DNA from: CAZVKN01 sp964627035
Lineage (GTDB): Bacteria > Electryoneota > AABM5-125-24 > Hatepunaeales > Hatepunaeaceae
DNA length: 64,000 bases
Assembly: GCA_964627035.1 (NCBI GenBank)
Contig: CAZVKN010000001.1
Span: 1 to 64,000, forward strand
Reading direction: 5' to 3'
In this document: positions 51,882 through 60,763 of the stretch, piece after piece
Numbering within the stretch: the stretch's first letter is position 1
Layout: each line of letters opens with the position of its first letter
Notes under the pieces: generated by a model
The model's database searches: none
What the model saw: only the letters and a program-made list of their open reading frames with translations
What the model was told of the DNA's origin: nothing
Program-made: the position numbers and the translations under genes

Positions 51882-51911
51882 ACCTAATAAGTATTAGGTA
51901 GTTTGTTTTTT
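51877..51911 (+). terminator. perfect palindrome with T-run after lipB (terminator or dinB operator)
   Basis: The arms AAACTACCTAATA and its complement (13 bp each, 2 bp between) are followed by GTTTTTTATT. As RNA it forms a stem of about 12 bp with a T-run, a plausible terminator for lpdA-lipB. As DNA it is a symmetrical site over the likely dinB start. Confidence 0.6.
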
Positions 51912-51924
51912 ATTATATGTTACT

Positions 51925-53013
51925 ATGGTCAGAGAAGATTACAAACAGAGAAAAATCATCCATATTGACATGGATGCATTCTTCGCAGCGGTTGAACAGC
52001 GCGATTTCCCTGAGTATCGCAACAAGCCGCTCGTCGTTGGAGGGTCTCCTGAAGGAGGTGTCGTTACCGCTGCCAGTTATGAAGCCCGTGAGTATGGTAT
52101 CCATTCTGCAATGCCATCGTTTATGGCTTATCGGCGTTGTCCGCATTTGATATTTGCCAGAGGTAGGTTTGATGTCTATCGGGAAGCATCAGATCAGATT
52201 CGTGAAATTTTCAGCCAATACAGTGATCTGGTGCAGTGTGGCTCAATAGATGAGGCTTACCTCGATGTTACGCAAAATAATTTTGGGATTGATTCAGGAA
52301 CAATCATTGCGAAACAGATAAAGCGTGAGATTAAAGAGGTCACCGGGTTAACTGCTTCTGCGGGTGTATCATATTGTAAATTCATAGCTAAAATAGCCTC
52401 AGACTTCGACAAACCTGACGGATTGACAGTTGTGCCACCGAAAAAAGCAGAGAGATTCCTCGAAAAGCTGCCAATCGGGAAGTTCAGAGGAATAGGAAAG
52501 GTGACTGCTGAAAGATTGAAAGGATTGGGAATCCACACCGGATGGGATCTTAAACAGTTAGACCAATATGAGATGATAAAGATACTTGGTAAGTCAGGAC
52601 CGTATTACCATCGTATTGTTCGTGGAATTGACACAAGCCAGGTAAAAACTCATCGCATCAGGAAGTCGGTCGGATCTGAGCGGACATTCCGCGATCACCT
52701 GACCGACGAAGATGAAATGATGGAAAAGCTTTCATCAATTGCGAATGGGATCATGAAACGCATGGATAAGGCAGAGGCGATGGGAAGCACTATAACCTTG
52801 AGAATCAAGTATAATGACTTTACGCGCAAGACACGGAGCAAAACCCTAAACCATTACGTTAGGTCTGAGCGAGAACTCATGGATATAACAGAAGATTTGC
52901 TGAAGTCAAGGTCGCGAAAAAAGTGCCCTATCCGACTGCTTGGCATTTCAATTTCCAATCTTAATCTAATAAAAAACAGGCATGGTGGCAATCAGATAGC
53001 TCTCGGTTTGTAA
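51925..53013 (+). CDS. dinB: DNA polymerase IV (Y-family translesion polymerase)
   Basis: A 362-residue Y-family polymerase. Palm metal ligands are D15 in 'IIHIDMDAFFAAVE' and D109-E110 in 'CGSIDEAYLDVT'. The steric and finger region 'YEAREYGIHSAMPSFMAYRRCP' and the thumb HhH 'GKFRGIGKVTAERLKGLGIHTGWDL' are present, and the little-finger domain ends in a basic tail. It copies damaged DNA with low fidelity. A beta-clamp-binding motif may be present at the very C-terminus (QIALGL fits Q-x-x-L-x-L). It is a single gene behind its own promoter, convergent with fabI 10 bp away. Confidence 0.95.
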   Translation: MVREDYKQRKIIHIDMDAFFAAVEQRDFPEYRNKPLVVGGSPEGGVVTAASYEAREYGIHSAMPSFMAYRRCPHLIFARGRFDVYREASDQIREIFSQYSDLVQCGSIDEAYLDVTQNNFGIDSGTIIAKQIKREIKEVTGLTASAGVSYCKFIAKIASDFDKPDGLTVVPPKKAERFLEKLPIGKFRGIGKVTAERLKGLGIHTGWDLKQLDQYEMIKILGKSGPYYHRIVRGIDTSQVKTHRIRKSVGSERTFRDHLTDEDEMMEKLSSIANGIMKRMDKAEAMGSTITLRIKYNDFTRKTRSKTLNHYVRSERELMDITEDLLKSRSRKKCPIRLLGISISNLNLIKNRHGGNQIALGL

Positions 53014-53023
53014 CTGCAGAAAG

Positions 53024-53806
53024 CTATTCGTGTCGCGGTGTTACACCCACAATATTGTATCCGGCATCAACATAGTGCACCTCACCTGTCACGCCGGAAG
53101 CCAGATCCGAAAGAAGATATATACAGCTATTCCCGACTTCATCCTGACTGATATTGCGACCGAGTATTGACGACTGACCGTAAACATTAAGGTATTTGGT
53201 AAAACCACTCACACCTGATGCAGCAAGCGTCCTCATCGGTCCGGCGGAAACTACATTCGCACGGATTCCTTTTGGTCCTAAGTCCAAGGCAAGATAACGT
53301 GTTGATGCCTCTAGTGCAGCTTTAGCCACACCCATCACATTATAGTTCGGAACTGCTCTGATCGCCCCAATATATGAGATGCTGAGCATGCTGCCACCTT
53401 TATTCATTATCTTGGCAGCACGATTTGCGATTGCGACAAAAGTGTATGCGGATATGTCGAGTGCGGTCAAAAAGTCCTGACGGGTGGTGTCAATGAATTC
53501 ACCTTTAAGAGATTCACGATTTGCGAAGGCGATAGAATGTACCAGAAAATCAATCGTGCCCCATCGCTCTTTTACGCTGTCGAAAAAGCGGTCTATCTGT
53601 GAATCAAAGGAAGCGTCGAGTGGTTCGAGGAACTGCGCATCAATGGAATCTACCAGCGGCTTAACCCTTTTCAGCAATGGCTTTCCCTGATAACTGAACC
53701 CTAATTGTGCACCCTCGCGGTGTGCAGCCTGTGCGATGCCCCATGCGACGGACCGTCGGTTTGCCACACCGATAATAATGCCCTTCTTATCCTGCAAAAG
53801 TGCCAC
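53024..53806 (-). CDS. fabI: enoyl-[acyl-carrier-protein] reductase [NADH]
   Basis: A 260-residue SDR-fold enoyl-ACP reductase. It begins 'KKGIIIGVANRRSVAWGIAQAAHREGAQLGFSYQG', has 'DFLVHSIAFANRE', and the catalytic pair Y155-x6-K162 in YNVMGVAK with 'SYIGAIRAVPNYN' before it. 'GIRANVVSAGPMRTLAASGVSGF' is the substrate loop. It performs the last reduction in fatty-acid elongation. It is 93 bp downstream of metG on the same strand; the gap shows nothing distinctive. Confidence 0.97.
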   Translation of the reverse strand: MALLQDKKGIIIGVANRRSVAWGIAQAAHREGAQLGFSYQGKPLLKRVKPLVDSIDAQFLEPLDASFDSQIDRFFDSVKERWGTIDFLVHSIAFANRESLKGEFIDTTRQDFLTALDISAYTFVAIANRAAKIMNKGGSMLSISYIGAIRAVPNYNVMGVAKAALEASTRYLALDLGPKGIRANVVSAGPMRTLAASGVSGFTKYLNVYGQSSILGRNISQDEVGNSCIYLLSDLASGVTGEVHYVDAGYNIVGVTPRHE

Positions 53807-53899
53807 TCTATTCTCCGAAAGTAATGAATCTGACTTAATAGACGAATAATTATACTCTACGTCAGATCAAAGCACTAATTTGCGGGTGATCCTCGCTAT

Positions 53900-55747
53900 C
53901 TATCGAACAACAGAGCCAGGTGGAGTTGTTTTTTCCGTTGTGATCAAGCTGATGGCCTCCTTGTCACCGACCGCAAGCAGCATTCCCTGGGACAGTTCTC
54001 CACGAAGTTTAACAGGCTTAAGATTAGCGACAATCACAACTTCCATTCCAATCAAACTGTCTGGTGAATACTTCTGAGCGATCCCAGCGATGATCTGCCG
54101 CTTCTCAAACCCGAGATCAACCTGTAGCTTAAGAAGCTTATCTGCTTTCTTAACAGGTTCAGCCTCAAGAATTGTCCCTGTTCGCAGGTCAATCTTGGCG
54201 AAATCATCAATGTCTATTATAGGTTTGGTGTGAGATTTGGTCTGACCTGATGATTCCGTTTTAGTCACTTTCTTAATATCAATTCTGGGGAATAGTTGTA
54301 CACCTACCGAAGGATCAATATTACCGTTCCTGTCACAAATACATTCATACAACTCTCTCATCTTGGTCGGCATGACCGGCTCAAGCAGAGATGCAATTAG
54401 TCTTAACGTCTCAAAGCACCATGTCATTGCATCCCTAATCGTGTCTGGATCGCTTTTAATTACCTTCCACGGTTTGAGCTGCTCTATCAGACGGTTCAAC
54501 CCACGCACTACCTGACTGATCTGTTCAATTGCGCGGTGCGGTTTCAGCTCTTTAACGGAAGTTTTAACATTTTCGTACAGATGGTCTTTTAACTTTGCAA
54601 TGTCATCCGGTATCTTATCCGGTGTCTCTGAAAGTAGAGGTGAGGGGGCATAGCCTGCACTCTTCCACAGTTTTGCGAGTCTGCTGTACAGATTGCCGAG
54701 ATCGTTGGCAAGGTCTGTGTTCAGCCGTTGAACAAACATATCTTCACTGAAATCTGCATCCTGACCGAGTACCATTTCACGCATAAGAACGTAGCGAAAC
54801 ACATCGGTTCCATAGATCTCAGCCAGATCCAACGGTTTGACCGCATTATTGGCGGACTTTCCCATTTTCGTGCTGTTACCCGCCAGCCACCAACCGTGAG
54901 CTAATATCTGCTTTGGTTGTTCCAATCCGGCTGCTTGAAGGAATGTGGGCCAGTATATCGCATGAGTAGTGAGAATATCCTTGCCGATAAGGTGTAAATC
55001 TGCGGGCCACTGGACTTTTTTCCCGTCCGGTGGAGCCACTGTTGCAGTATAGTAGTTAAACAGCGCGTCAAACCAGACATAGGTCACATAATCATCATCC
55101 CAGGGGATCGGTATTCCCCATGACAGCCTGTTCTTAGGGCGTGTTATGCAAAGATCCTGCAGAGGCTGCCTGAGGAAACCTTTTACTTCATTCAGCCTGG
55201 ATTTTGGCAGCACAGCATCCGGATTCTCGTTGTAGTGTTCAATCAGCCAATCCTGATAATTTGACATCCTGAAGAAGTAGTTGCTCTCCTTCAACTTTTC
55301 GACTTCACGCCCAGCAATAGGGTCTTTACCGCCAATCAGGTCCTTCTCGGTAAAGAATCGTTCCTCATAGACGGAATACCAACCTTCGTACTCTTTTTTA
55401 TAGATGTCACCCTTTTCGTAAAGTTTAGTGAGCACTTCGGTTACAACTCTCTCATGGCGTTCCTCGGTAGTACGGATAAAATCATCGTAACGAATATTCA
55501 GTTGATCCCATACTTTCAGATACCGCTTTGCCATCTTGTCACACTGTTCCTGAGATGTGATATTCGCTTTCTTTGCAGCATCATAGACCTTCTGACCGTG
55601 TTCATCGAGCCCAGTCAGAAAGTATACTCCCTGCCCGAACAGCCTTCTATATCGCGACAACACATCAGCGAGAATAGTGGTGTAGGCATGTCCGATGTGA
55701 GGTTCATCATTTACGTAATAGAGTGGTGTGGTAATATATGTGTGCAT
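53900..55747 (-). CDS. metG: methionyl-tRNA synthetase
   Basis: A 615-residue class I synthetase. The HIGH motif is in EPHIGHAYTT (H17-H20), and the KMSKS motif is the variant KMGKS (about residue 298). The connective-peptide zinc knuckle is absent: the position reads EGWYSVYEERFF...PIAGREV with no cysteines, as in the zinc-free clade. A C-terminal tRNA-binding (EMAP/Trbp111-like) domain starts near 505 ('IDDFAKIDLRTGTILEAEPVKKADKLLKLQVDLG') and promotes dimerisation. It charges tRNA-Met. It lies 18 bp downstream of ricT in a ricT-holB-envC run. Confidence 0.97.
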   Translation of the reverse strand: MHTYITTPLYYVNDEPHIGHAYTTILADVLSRYRRLFGQGVYFLTGLDEHGQKVYDAAKKANITSQEQCDKMAKRYLKVWDQLNIRYDDFIRTTEERHERVVTEVLTKLYEKGDIYKKEYEGWYSVYEERFFTEKDLIGGKDPIAGREVEKLKESNYFFRMSNYQDWLIEHYNENPDAVLPKSRLNEVKGFLRQPLQDLCITRPKNRLSWGIPIPWDDDYVTYVWFDALFNYYTATVAPPDGKKVQWPADLHLIGKDILTTHAIYWPTFLQAAGLEQPKQILAHGWWLAGNSTKMGKSANNAVKPLDLAEIYGTDVFRYVLMREMVLGQDADFSEDMFVQRLNTDLANDLGNLYSRLAKLWKSAGYAPSPLLSETPDKIPDDIAKLKDHLYENVKTSVKELKPHRAIEQISQVVRGLNRLIEQLKPWKVIKSDPDTIRDAMTWCFETLRLIASLLEPVMPTKMRELYECICDRNGNIDPSVGVQLFPRIDIKKVTKTESSGQTKSHTKPIIDIDDFAKIDLRTGTILEAEPVKKADKLLKLQVDLGFEKRQIIAGIAQKYSPDSLIGMEVVIVANLKPVKLRGELSQGMLLAVGDKEAISLITTEKTTPPGSVVR

Positions 55748-55765
55748 TATGTATTCTGGTTGTTT

Positions 55766-56482
55766 TTACTTTGATTGTGAAAATTTGCAGGTACCTTGTT
55801 TTTCTGAATTGGAGTAGCCGTCAGATTCAAACTTCAGACAGCATTTCAACCTGCCGCACAGACCTGCGAGCTTGGTCGGGTTCAGTATTAAGTTCTGATT
55901 TTTAGCCATTTGAGTTGATACTGTATAAAATGACTTAAGAAAGTGTGCACAGCATACTTCCATTCCACATACGCCATACCCTCCAAATCTCTTTACCTCA
56001 TCACGAGAGCCAATCTGGCGCAAATCAATTCGTGTCCGGAACGAACGCGCCAAATCACGCACTAAATCCCTAAAATCAACTCGCGTGTCAGATGTAAAAA
56101 AGAATGTCAATTTCATCGAGTCAAACTGGTATTCGGCATCAACAATACTCATGCTCAACTTGTGAGATTCGATCTTCGGACGGCAGGTTTCCATCGCCTT
56201 AATCTCATTTTCCCGATGATAATTAATGCGGCGTTTGTCTTCGGAAGATCCGCGTCGGATAACAGATAGAAGCGGCTTTCGATAAGGTATTTGCGTAAGT
56301 TGCGACAGAATGTGCTTGACTGTTCCGGCATCTTCGCCGCTGTCTGCTTCGACTATCGCCAGATCACCGGGCTTGAACGGAAATTCATAAGGGTTTCTGA
56401 ACAGTTCGCGCCGCGAACCCTTGAACTCAATATAAACATAACCCCTTTTATCTCTAACTCTTTTGGATTGCGAATCACTCAA
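55766..56482 (-). CDS. ricT: PSP1 / RicT (YaaT) family protein
   Basis: A 238-residue PSP1-domain protein. The N-terminal part has 'FKPGDLAIVEADSGEDAGTVKHI', the core 'FFFTSDTRVDFRDLVRDLARSFRTRIDLRQIGSRDEVKRFGGYGVCGMEVCCAHFL', and the end 'NPTKLAGLCGRLKCCLKFE'. Conserved cysteine pairs in these last two segments are those thought to bind Fe-S in the Bacillus RicAFT complex, which affects RNA maturation. Partners RicA and RicF are not seen here. Its ATG overlaps the holB stop by 4 bp; the holB-ricT pairing is common in bacteria. Confidence 0.93.
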   Translation of the reverse strand: MSDSQSKRVRDKRGYVYIEFKGSRRELFRNPYEFPFKPGDLAIVEADSGEDAGTVKHILSQLTQIPYRKPLLSVIRRGSSEDKRRINYHRENEIKAMETCRPKIESHKLSMSIVDAEYQFDSMKLTFFFTSDTRVDFRDLVRDLARSFRTRIDLRQIGSRDEVKRFGGYGVCGMEVCCAHFLKSFYTVSTQMAKNQNLILNPTKLAGLCGRLKCCLKFESDGYSNSEKQGTCKFSQSK

Positions 56483-57624
56483 GAGAGAATCCTTTGCAGT
56501 TTTATGCCAAGTGCTGTCAGTGTCAGATGTATGTTGGCATTGGTATCAACTATTAGTTTCGTGCTTTCAATCTCAAACAGTGCCTGCTCCAACATGTCCT
56601 GTGAATATCTTTCAGCCATCTTTCCGATAATCTGTTCCTGACCCACTATTGACAAATGAGAAATTCCATCGCCATCTGAAAATGACTTCAAAACTATCGC
56701 ATTCTTTAGCCAGACAGTAATGAAGAATAAGAATTGAAAAACAGTTGATTTATCAGTGACTCTGTTCCACTCATCAAGTTTTGAAATCATGCCTTCAACA
56801 TTGCCCATTACTACAGTACGCAGGAATTTCAACGACTCATCAACCTGTTCTTCTATCCCGTCGTTTACCAATGCTCGAGCGTGTGTATAGCTTCCACCCG
56901 ATAATAAAGCAGCGGATTTTGCTGTTTCCGCAGATACTTCTGCACGAGAAGTCAACGCTTGCTCTATTTCATCAGTTGAGAGATTCTGAAGCGAAAATAT
57001 CTGGCATCGGGATACAATCGTCGGCAGCAAATTTCTGACAGTATCTGTTATCAGCAAGATACAGCTTTTATCCGGCGGTTCCTCTAACAATTTCAATAGT
57101 GCATTTGATGCCGGTGCATTCATCCTTTCTGCATGGGATACAATAACAGTACGGATGCCAGGTTTATCTTGAATTAATGAAAGTTGTTTTTTTAACTCGC
57201 GAATCTGAACCACTCGGATAAAACCTAAACCAGCCAATTTGATTCTTGAATATGTATCAGATCTCTTAATTGTTAAGATTTCATCAAGTTTCTCATAGTC
57301 TATAGAATCAGGATTACCTTTTATCGGTGGAAGTGGAAAGATAGGCATTAAGTTCGGATGATGCCATTTGCTTATCATTTTACAGGATTGACAATCACAT
57401 CCATGAACCGAACTATTAATATCGTAATTGCAGTTCAGAACTCTGGCAATTTCCAGCGCTATAGCTGTTCTTCCTGTCCCTTCCTGTCCTACAAACAGAT
57501 AGGAGTGACCCAACCGTTTGCTGGCAAGAATTCGTTGAAGAAGATTCTTGACACGTTCCTGCCCGATCACGGACGGGAACAAGCCTGCTTCTCCCTGCTC
57601 AATCCCCGAAAAGAGTCCACTCAT
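56479..57624 (-). CDS. holB: DNA polymerase III clamp-loader delta' subunit
   Basis: A 381-residue AAA+ clamp-loader protein. The P-loop region reads 'SYLFVGQEGTGRTAIALEIARVLNC', where the Walker lysine is Arg, as expected for a non-ATPase delta'. A zinc module with Cys in 'GCDCQSC' and the sensor-1 'APASNALLKLLEEPPDKSCILLITD' follow, then a C-terminal collar domain. It loads the sliding clamp. It lies between the EnvC-like gene (4-bp overlap) and ricT (4-bp overlap). Confidence 0.92.
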   Translation of the reverse strand: MSGLFSGIEQGEAGLFPSVIGQERVKNLLQRILASKRLGHSYLFVGQEGTGRTAIALEIARVLNCNYDINSSVHGCDCQSCKMISKWHHPNLMPIFPLPPIKGNPDSIDYEKLDEILTIKRSDTYSRIKLAGLGFIRVVQIRELKKQLSLIQDKPGIRTVIVSHAERMNAPASNALLKLLEEPPDKSCILLITDTVRNLLPTIVSRCQIFSLQNLSTDEIEQALTSRAEVSAETAKSAALLSGGSYTHARALVNDGIEEQVDESLKFLRTVVMGNVEGMISKLDEWNRVTDKSTVFQFLFFITVWLKNAIVLKSFSDGDGISHLSIVGQEQIIGKMAERYSQDMLEQALFEIESTKLIVDTNANIHLTLTALGIKLQRILS

Positions 57625-58859
57625 TTACTCAACCATGAAAGAGGATTCATCTTGGTCCGCTGTGCCCACACCTCAAAGTGAAAACCTGTTTCAATTCCGG
57701 TGTCGCCGACTGTTCCTATCTGTCTGCCACCAGATACAATCTCGCCTTCTGCAATCTGAATTGATCCCAAACGCGCATAAACCGTGTAATAGCCATCCCC
57801 ATGCGACAGGATTACGGTATTGCCGAAACCTCTCAACCATGCAACGCGAATCGCTTGTCCTGCGGCAACTGCGTACACCTCTTCACCCAATTTGGCTGAA
57901 AAATCAATACCCGGATTGACAATGGTCGTACCGTGTACCGGATGACGGATGTTTCCGAACGGATGAAGCAGTTTCCTGCTATTAATCGGCGAAGGAAGCT
58001 TACCTCTCAACGACTTAAAAGGAGCTGTGGGGAGATAAGTTTCTGTGACAGCAGGTCTGACTTTTTCCAACCGGACAATTTCATTTTCAATGTTAAGCAG
58101 AGAATTTCGTCTCTCATCCAGGAGCGCATTAAACAACTCCGCATCTTTTTTCGCCTTCTCCAGTACCTGTTTCTTCACCAGCTTCTCATCAGCAAGCTGA
58201 ACTTCCTCATTCTCTCGTGATCGAATCAGACTTCCGATAGTTTCGATCTCATAGAGCTGTCTGTTCCTGTCAGAACTCAGTCTGCGCTTGGTGGAATTGA
58301 CCTTATCACGCTTCGCTGCAACGATGCCAATCTGATCTTTGAGCTTCAATATCAGGTTTCTATCGTGTTTCTCAACTGCGCGCAGATAGTGTTGACGCTG
58401 CGAAAGGTCATTCAGATTGGCAGAGCCGAGCAGGAGGCTTAACCTGTTTGCCCTGATTCTGCGATACATGTAGTTTATCCGCTTCCCGCTTTCATATTGT
58501 AATTGTGTCAAACTCTCTTCCTGTCCTTCAAGTTCTGCTGTTAGACGGTCCAGATCACTGCTAATGACATTAATACTATACCGAAGTTTGGCTTCCTGTT
58601 TCTCATGATGAGATGATCTGTTATTCAGTTCACCTATCAGCCGCCGTCTCAGCTCAATCTCACGGTCAATGTCCTCCATCTCATCAGCAATGTCCCGCTG
58701 ACCTTTGACAGTTTGATTAATTCGAGTTTCAATTGCTTTAATTTCCTCTTGCAAACGATTAACCAAATCGTTAGTTTCTTGTGCCGTAATTATAGCAAAA
58801 GAACCTGCTAATGCGAAAGCAAGGATTAGAATTGTAGCTGTGAATCTGTTGGTTTGCAA
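57621..58859 (-). CDS. EnvC-like murein hydrolase activator (degenerate M23 domain)
   Basis: A 412-residue exported protein. It has a signal peptide (about 1-26), a long coiled coil at about 30-270 ('RLQEEIKAIETRINQTVKGQRDIADEMEDIDREIELRRR'), and a LytM/M23 domain at about 300-412. Key zinc ligands are missing: the H-x-x-x-D motif reads N315-PGI-D319, and the 'YAHL' His is R363. The H-x-H motif keeps only its second His (GFHFE). This is the pattern of EnvC, which activates amidases at division under FtsEX control, rather than of an active endopeptidase. No ftsEX or amidase gene lies in the window. Confidence 0.87.
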   Translation of the reverse strand: MQTNRFTATILILAFALAGSFAIITAQETNDLVNRLQEEIKAIETRINQTVKGQRDIADEMEDIDREIELRRRLIGELNNRSSHHEKQEAKLRYSINVISSDLDRLTAELEGQEESLTQLQYESGKRINYMYRRIRANRLSLLLGSANLNDLSQRQHYLRAVEKHDRNLILKLKDQIGIVAAKRDKVNSTKRRLSSDRNRQLYEIETIGSLIRSRENEEVQLADEKLVKKQVLEKAKKDAELFNALLDERRNSLLNIENEIVRLEKVRPAVTETYLPTAPFKSLRGKLPSPINSRKLLHPFGNIRHPVHGTTIVNPGIDFSAKLGEEVYAVAAGQAIRVAWLRGFGNTVILSHGDGYYTVYARLGSIQIAEGEIVSGGRQIGTVGDTGIETGFHFEVWAQRTKMNPLSWLSK

Positions 58860-58974
58860 TTGATTGATCTGATTGATTGAAACTTTCCTAAAGATATTTA
58901 TTCAGTGACCCGAATGCAACCCTATCTATATGCGCTAAGATATGGTAACAACTACACTCAAACACAATAACCGC

Positions 58975-59003
58975 TTGACTCAGTATAGCTAAATCTTTAT
59001 ATT
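58975..59003 (+). promoter_or_regulatory. sigma70 promoter of the ribosomal protein operon
   Basis: TTGACT (58975-58980), a 17-bp spacer and TATATT (58998-59003) match consensus 5 of 6 in each hexamer. The start would be near 59010, about 24 nt before the rplM start codon. The following genes to frr are tightly packed with no further clear promoter. Confidence 0.7.
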
Positions 59004-59033
59004 AGACGGTTCAGAACAATCTTGGAGAATGAT

Positions 59034-59471
59034 TTGAAAACACATATTCCTAAACAGGACGAAATAGAGCAGAAGGAATGGTGGATTGTAGATGCTAACG
59101 ACCAAATACTCGGGAGGTTAGCGACTCAGGTAGCAATTCTATTACGCGGAAAACATAAACCGAATTTTACGCCACATCTTGATCTTGGAGATTTCGTTAT
59201 AGTGGTGAATGCAGAGAAGATTGTCCTCACCGGTAAAAAGATGGAGCAGAAGACATACTTCAGGCACTCCACTTATCCGGGTGGACAGACCATTACACCT
59301 GTTAAAGATGTGATGAAGAAAGAACCTGAATTGGTTGTACGCAAGGCAATCTGGGGAATGTTACCACACAATGCACTCGGACGACGGTTAATTCGTAAGT
59401 TGAAGGTGTACCGAAACTCTGATCATCCCCATCAGGCACAACAGCCTGCAGCGTGGGAATTGTCCGGCTGA
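59034..59471 (+). CDS. rplM: 50S ribosomal protein L13 (uL13)
   Basis: A 145-residue L13 of normal length. 'WWIVDANDQILGRLATQVAILLRGKHKPNFTPHLDLGDFVIVVNAEKI', 'YFRHSTYPGG' and 'KAIWGMLPHNALGRRLIRKLKVY' are diagnostic. The start appears to be TTG at 59034, 6 nt after a GGAG; another TTG at 59022 lies on the Shine-Dalgarno itself and is unlikely. No ATG precedes the conserved region in frame. Confidence 0.97.
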   Translation: MKTHIPKQDEIEQKEWWIVDANDQILGRLATQVAILLRGKHKPNFTPHLDLGDFVIVVNAEKIVLTGKKMEQKTYFRHSTYPGGQTITPVKDVMKKEPELVVRKAIWGMLPHNALGRRLIRKLKVYRNSDHPHQAQQPAAWELSG

Positions 59472-59497
59472 TCCGGACAGCAATTTGAGGATATTTG

Positions 59498-59890
59498 ATG
59501 AAGGGAGAAAGTTTTTACTCCACCGGAAGACGTAAATCAGCCATTGCAAGAGTTTGGCTGCGTCCCGGAACCGGTCGAATCAGGGTCAACGGCTTTGAGC
59601 CGATGGGCTACTTTGACCGGGACACACTAGTTAAAATTATCGAGCAACCTCTGGAAGCTGCCGGAGGTGCGGATAAATTTGATATCGAAGCCAAAGTTCA
59701 CGGTGGTGGCAAATCGGCTCAAGCCGGTGCTGTGCGACTGGGAATGTCACGATCATTAATCGCAATGGATCCTGATCTGCGACCGACATTCAGACAACAA
59801 GGCTTTTTAACAAGAGATCCACGAGAAAAAGAACGGAAAAAATATGGACAACCTGGTGCCAGAAAGCGCTTCCAATACTCAAAACGATAG
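59498..59890 (+). CDS. rpsI: 30S ribosomal protein S9 (uS9)
   Basis: A 130-residue S9. 'YSTGRRKSAIARVWLRPGTGRIRVNG', 'VHGGGKSAQAGAVRLGMSRSL' and the C-terminal 'LTRDPREKERKKYGQPGARKRFQYSKR' that reaches the P-site tRNA are present. The ATG at 59498 has GAGG 9 nt upstream. It follows rplM by 26 bp, the usual pair. Its last 47 bp overlap the start of rpsB in a different frame. Confidence 0.97.
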   Translation: MKGESFYSTGRRKSAIARVWLRPGTGRIRVNGFEPMGYFDRDTLVKIIEQPLEAAGGADKFDIEAKVHGGGKSAQAGAVRLGMSRSLIAMDPDLRPTFRQQGFLTRDPREKERKKYGQPGARKRFQYSKR

Positions 59891-60761
59891 TCAACCGGTT
59901 ACGACAACCGATCCTGTGCTTTCAAATGGATTACCGCGGGTAACAGTTGATCAATTGTTGCTCGCCGGATCTCATTTCGGTCATCTGACTCAACGATGGA
60001 ATCCAAAGATGAAACCATATATATTCATGGCTCGCAATGGGATCTATCTGATTGATCTGTTGAAGACGCAGGTACTAATTGATAAAGCCTGCAAGGAGAT
60101 CACACGCATTGCCACCAAAGGTAGTGACGTTCTGTTTGTCGGCACGAAGAAGCAGGCACGTGACATTATCCATGAACAGGCAGGGCGATCTGAGTCACCG
60201 TTTGTGACTTACCGCTGGCTTGGCGGCATGCTGACCAACTATTCAACCATCCGCAAAAGCCTGAAGACATTGGAAAGTTATGAAAAGATGGCTACCGATG
60301 GGACTTATGAAAAGATTAATAAAAAACAGCGTCTGACGGTTGAGAAATCAAAAGTGAAACTTGACCGTGTTCTCGGTGGAATTAGAGACATGCGCAGGCT
60401 GCCGGGAGCACTCTTTATCGTTGACATAAATAAAGAATCCATCGCTGTTGCCGAAGCGAGGAAACTCGGTATCCCGATCATTGCCATCGTTGATACCAAT
60501 GTTAATCCTGAGGTTGTTGACTTTCCGATTCCAGCCAATGATGATGCTTACAAGTCAATCTGGCTTATCACCCAGACAATCGCAGATGCCATTCTGGAAG
60601 GGAAGAGGCAGCACAAGGACAGTCAGAGTAGAGAACCAAGAACGGACAAACCTTCGAAAAAGGGTTCGCGTCCACGTCGTCCAAGACGCCGCCGTCCGCG
60701 TGGCGGTGACAGAAACAGTAAGCCGAATACACCTCCACAAAGAGAGGCTAAGAAAGGATAG
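59844..60761 (+). CDS. rpsB: 30S ribosomal protein S2 (uS2)
   Basis: A 305-residue S2, longer than the usual 230-260. The core runs from 'VTVDQLLLAGSHFGHLTQRWNPKMKPYIFMARNGIYLIDL' to 'WLITQTIADAILEG'. An N-terminal extension of about 37 residues overlaps rpsI by 47 bp; no other Met exists before the core. A C-terminal tail of about 55 residues is rich in Arg, Lys and Pro ('GSRPRRPRRRRPRGG'). The tail probably contacts rRNA. tsf follows after 2 bp. Confidence 0.95.
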   Translation: MDNLVPESASNTQNDSQPVTTTDPVLSNGLPRVTVDQLLLAGSHFGHLTQRWNPKMKPYIFMARNGIYLIDLLKTQVLIDKACKEITRIATKGSDVLFVGTKKQARDIIHEQAGRSESPFVTYRWLGGMLTNYSTIRKSLKTLESYEKMATDGTYEKINKKQRLTVEKSKVKLDRVLGGIRDMRRLPGALFIVDINKESIAVAEARKLGIPIIAIVDTNVNPEVVDFPIPANDDAYKSIWLITQTIADAILEGKRQHKDSQSREPRTDKPSKKGSRPRRPRRRRPRGGDRNSKPNTPPQREAKKG

Positions 60762-60763
60762 AA

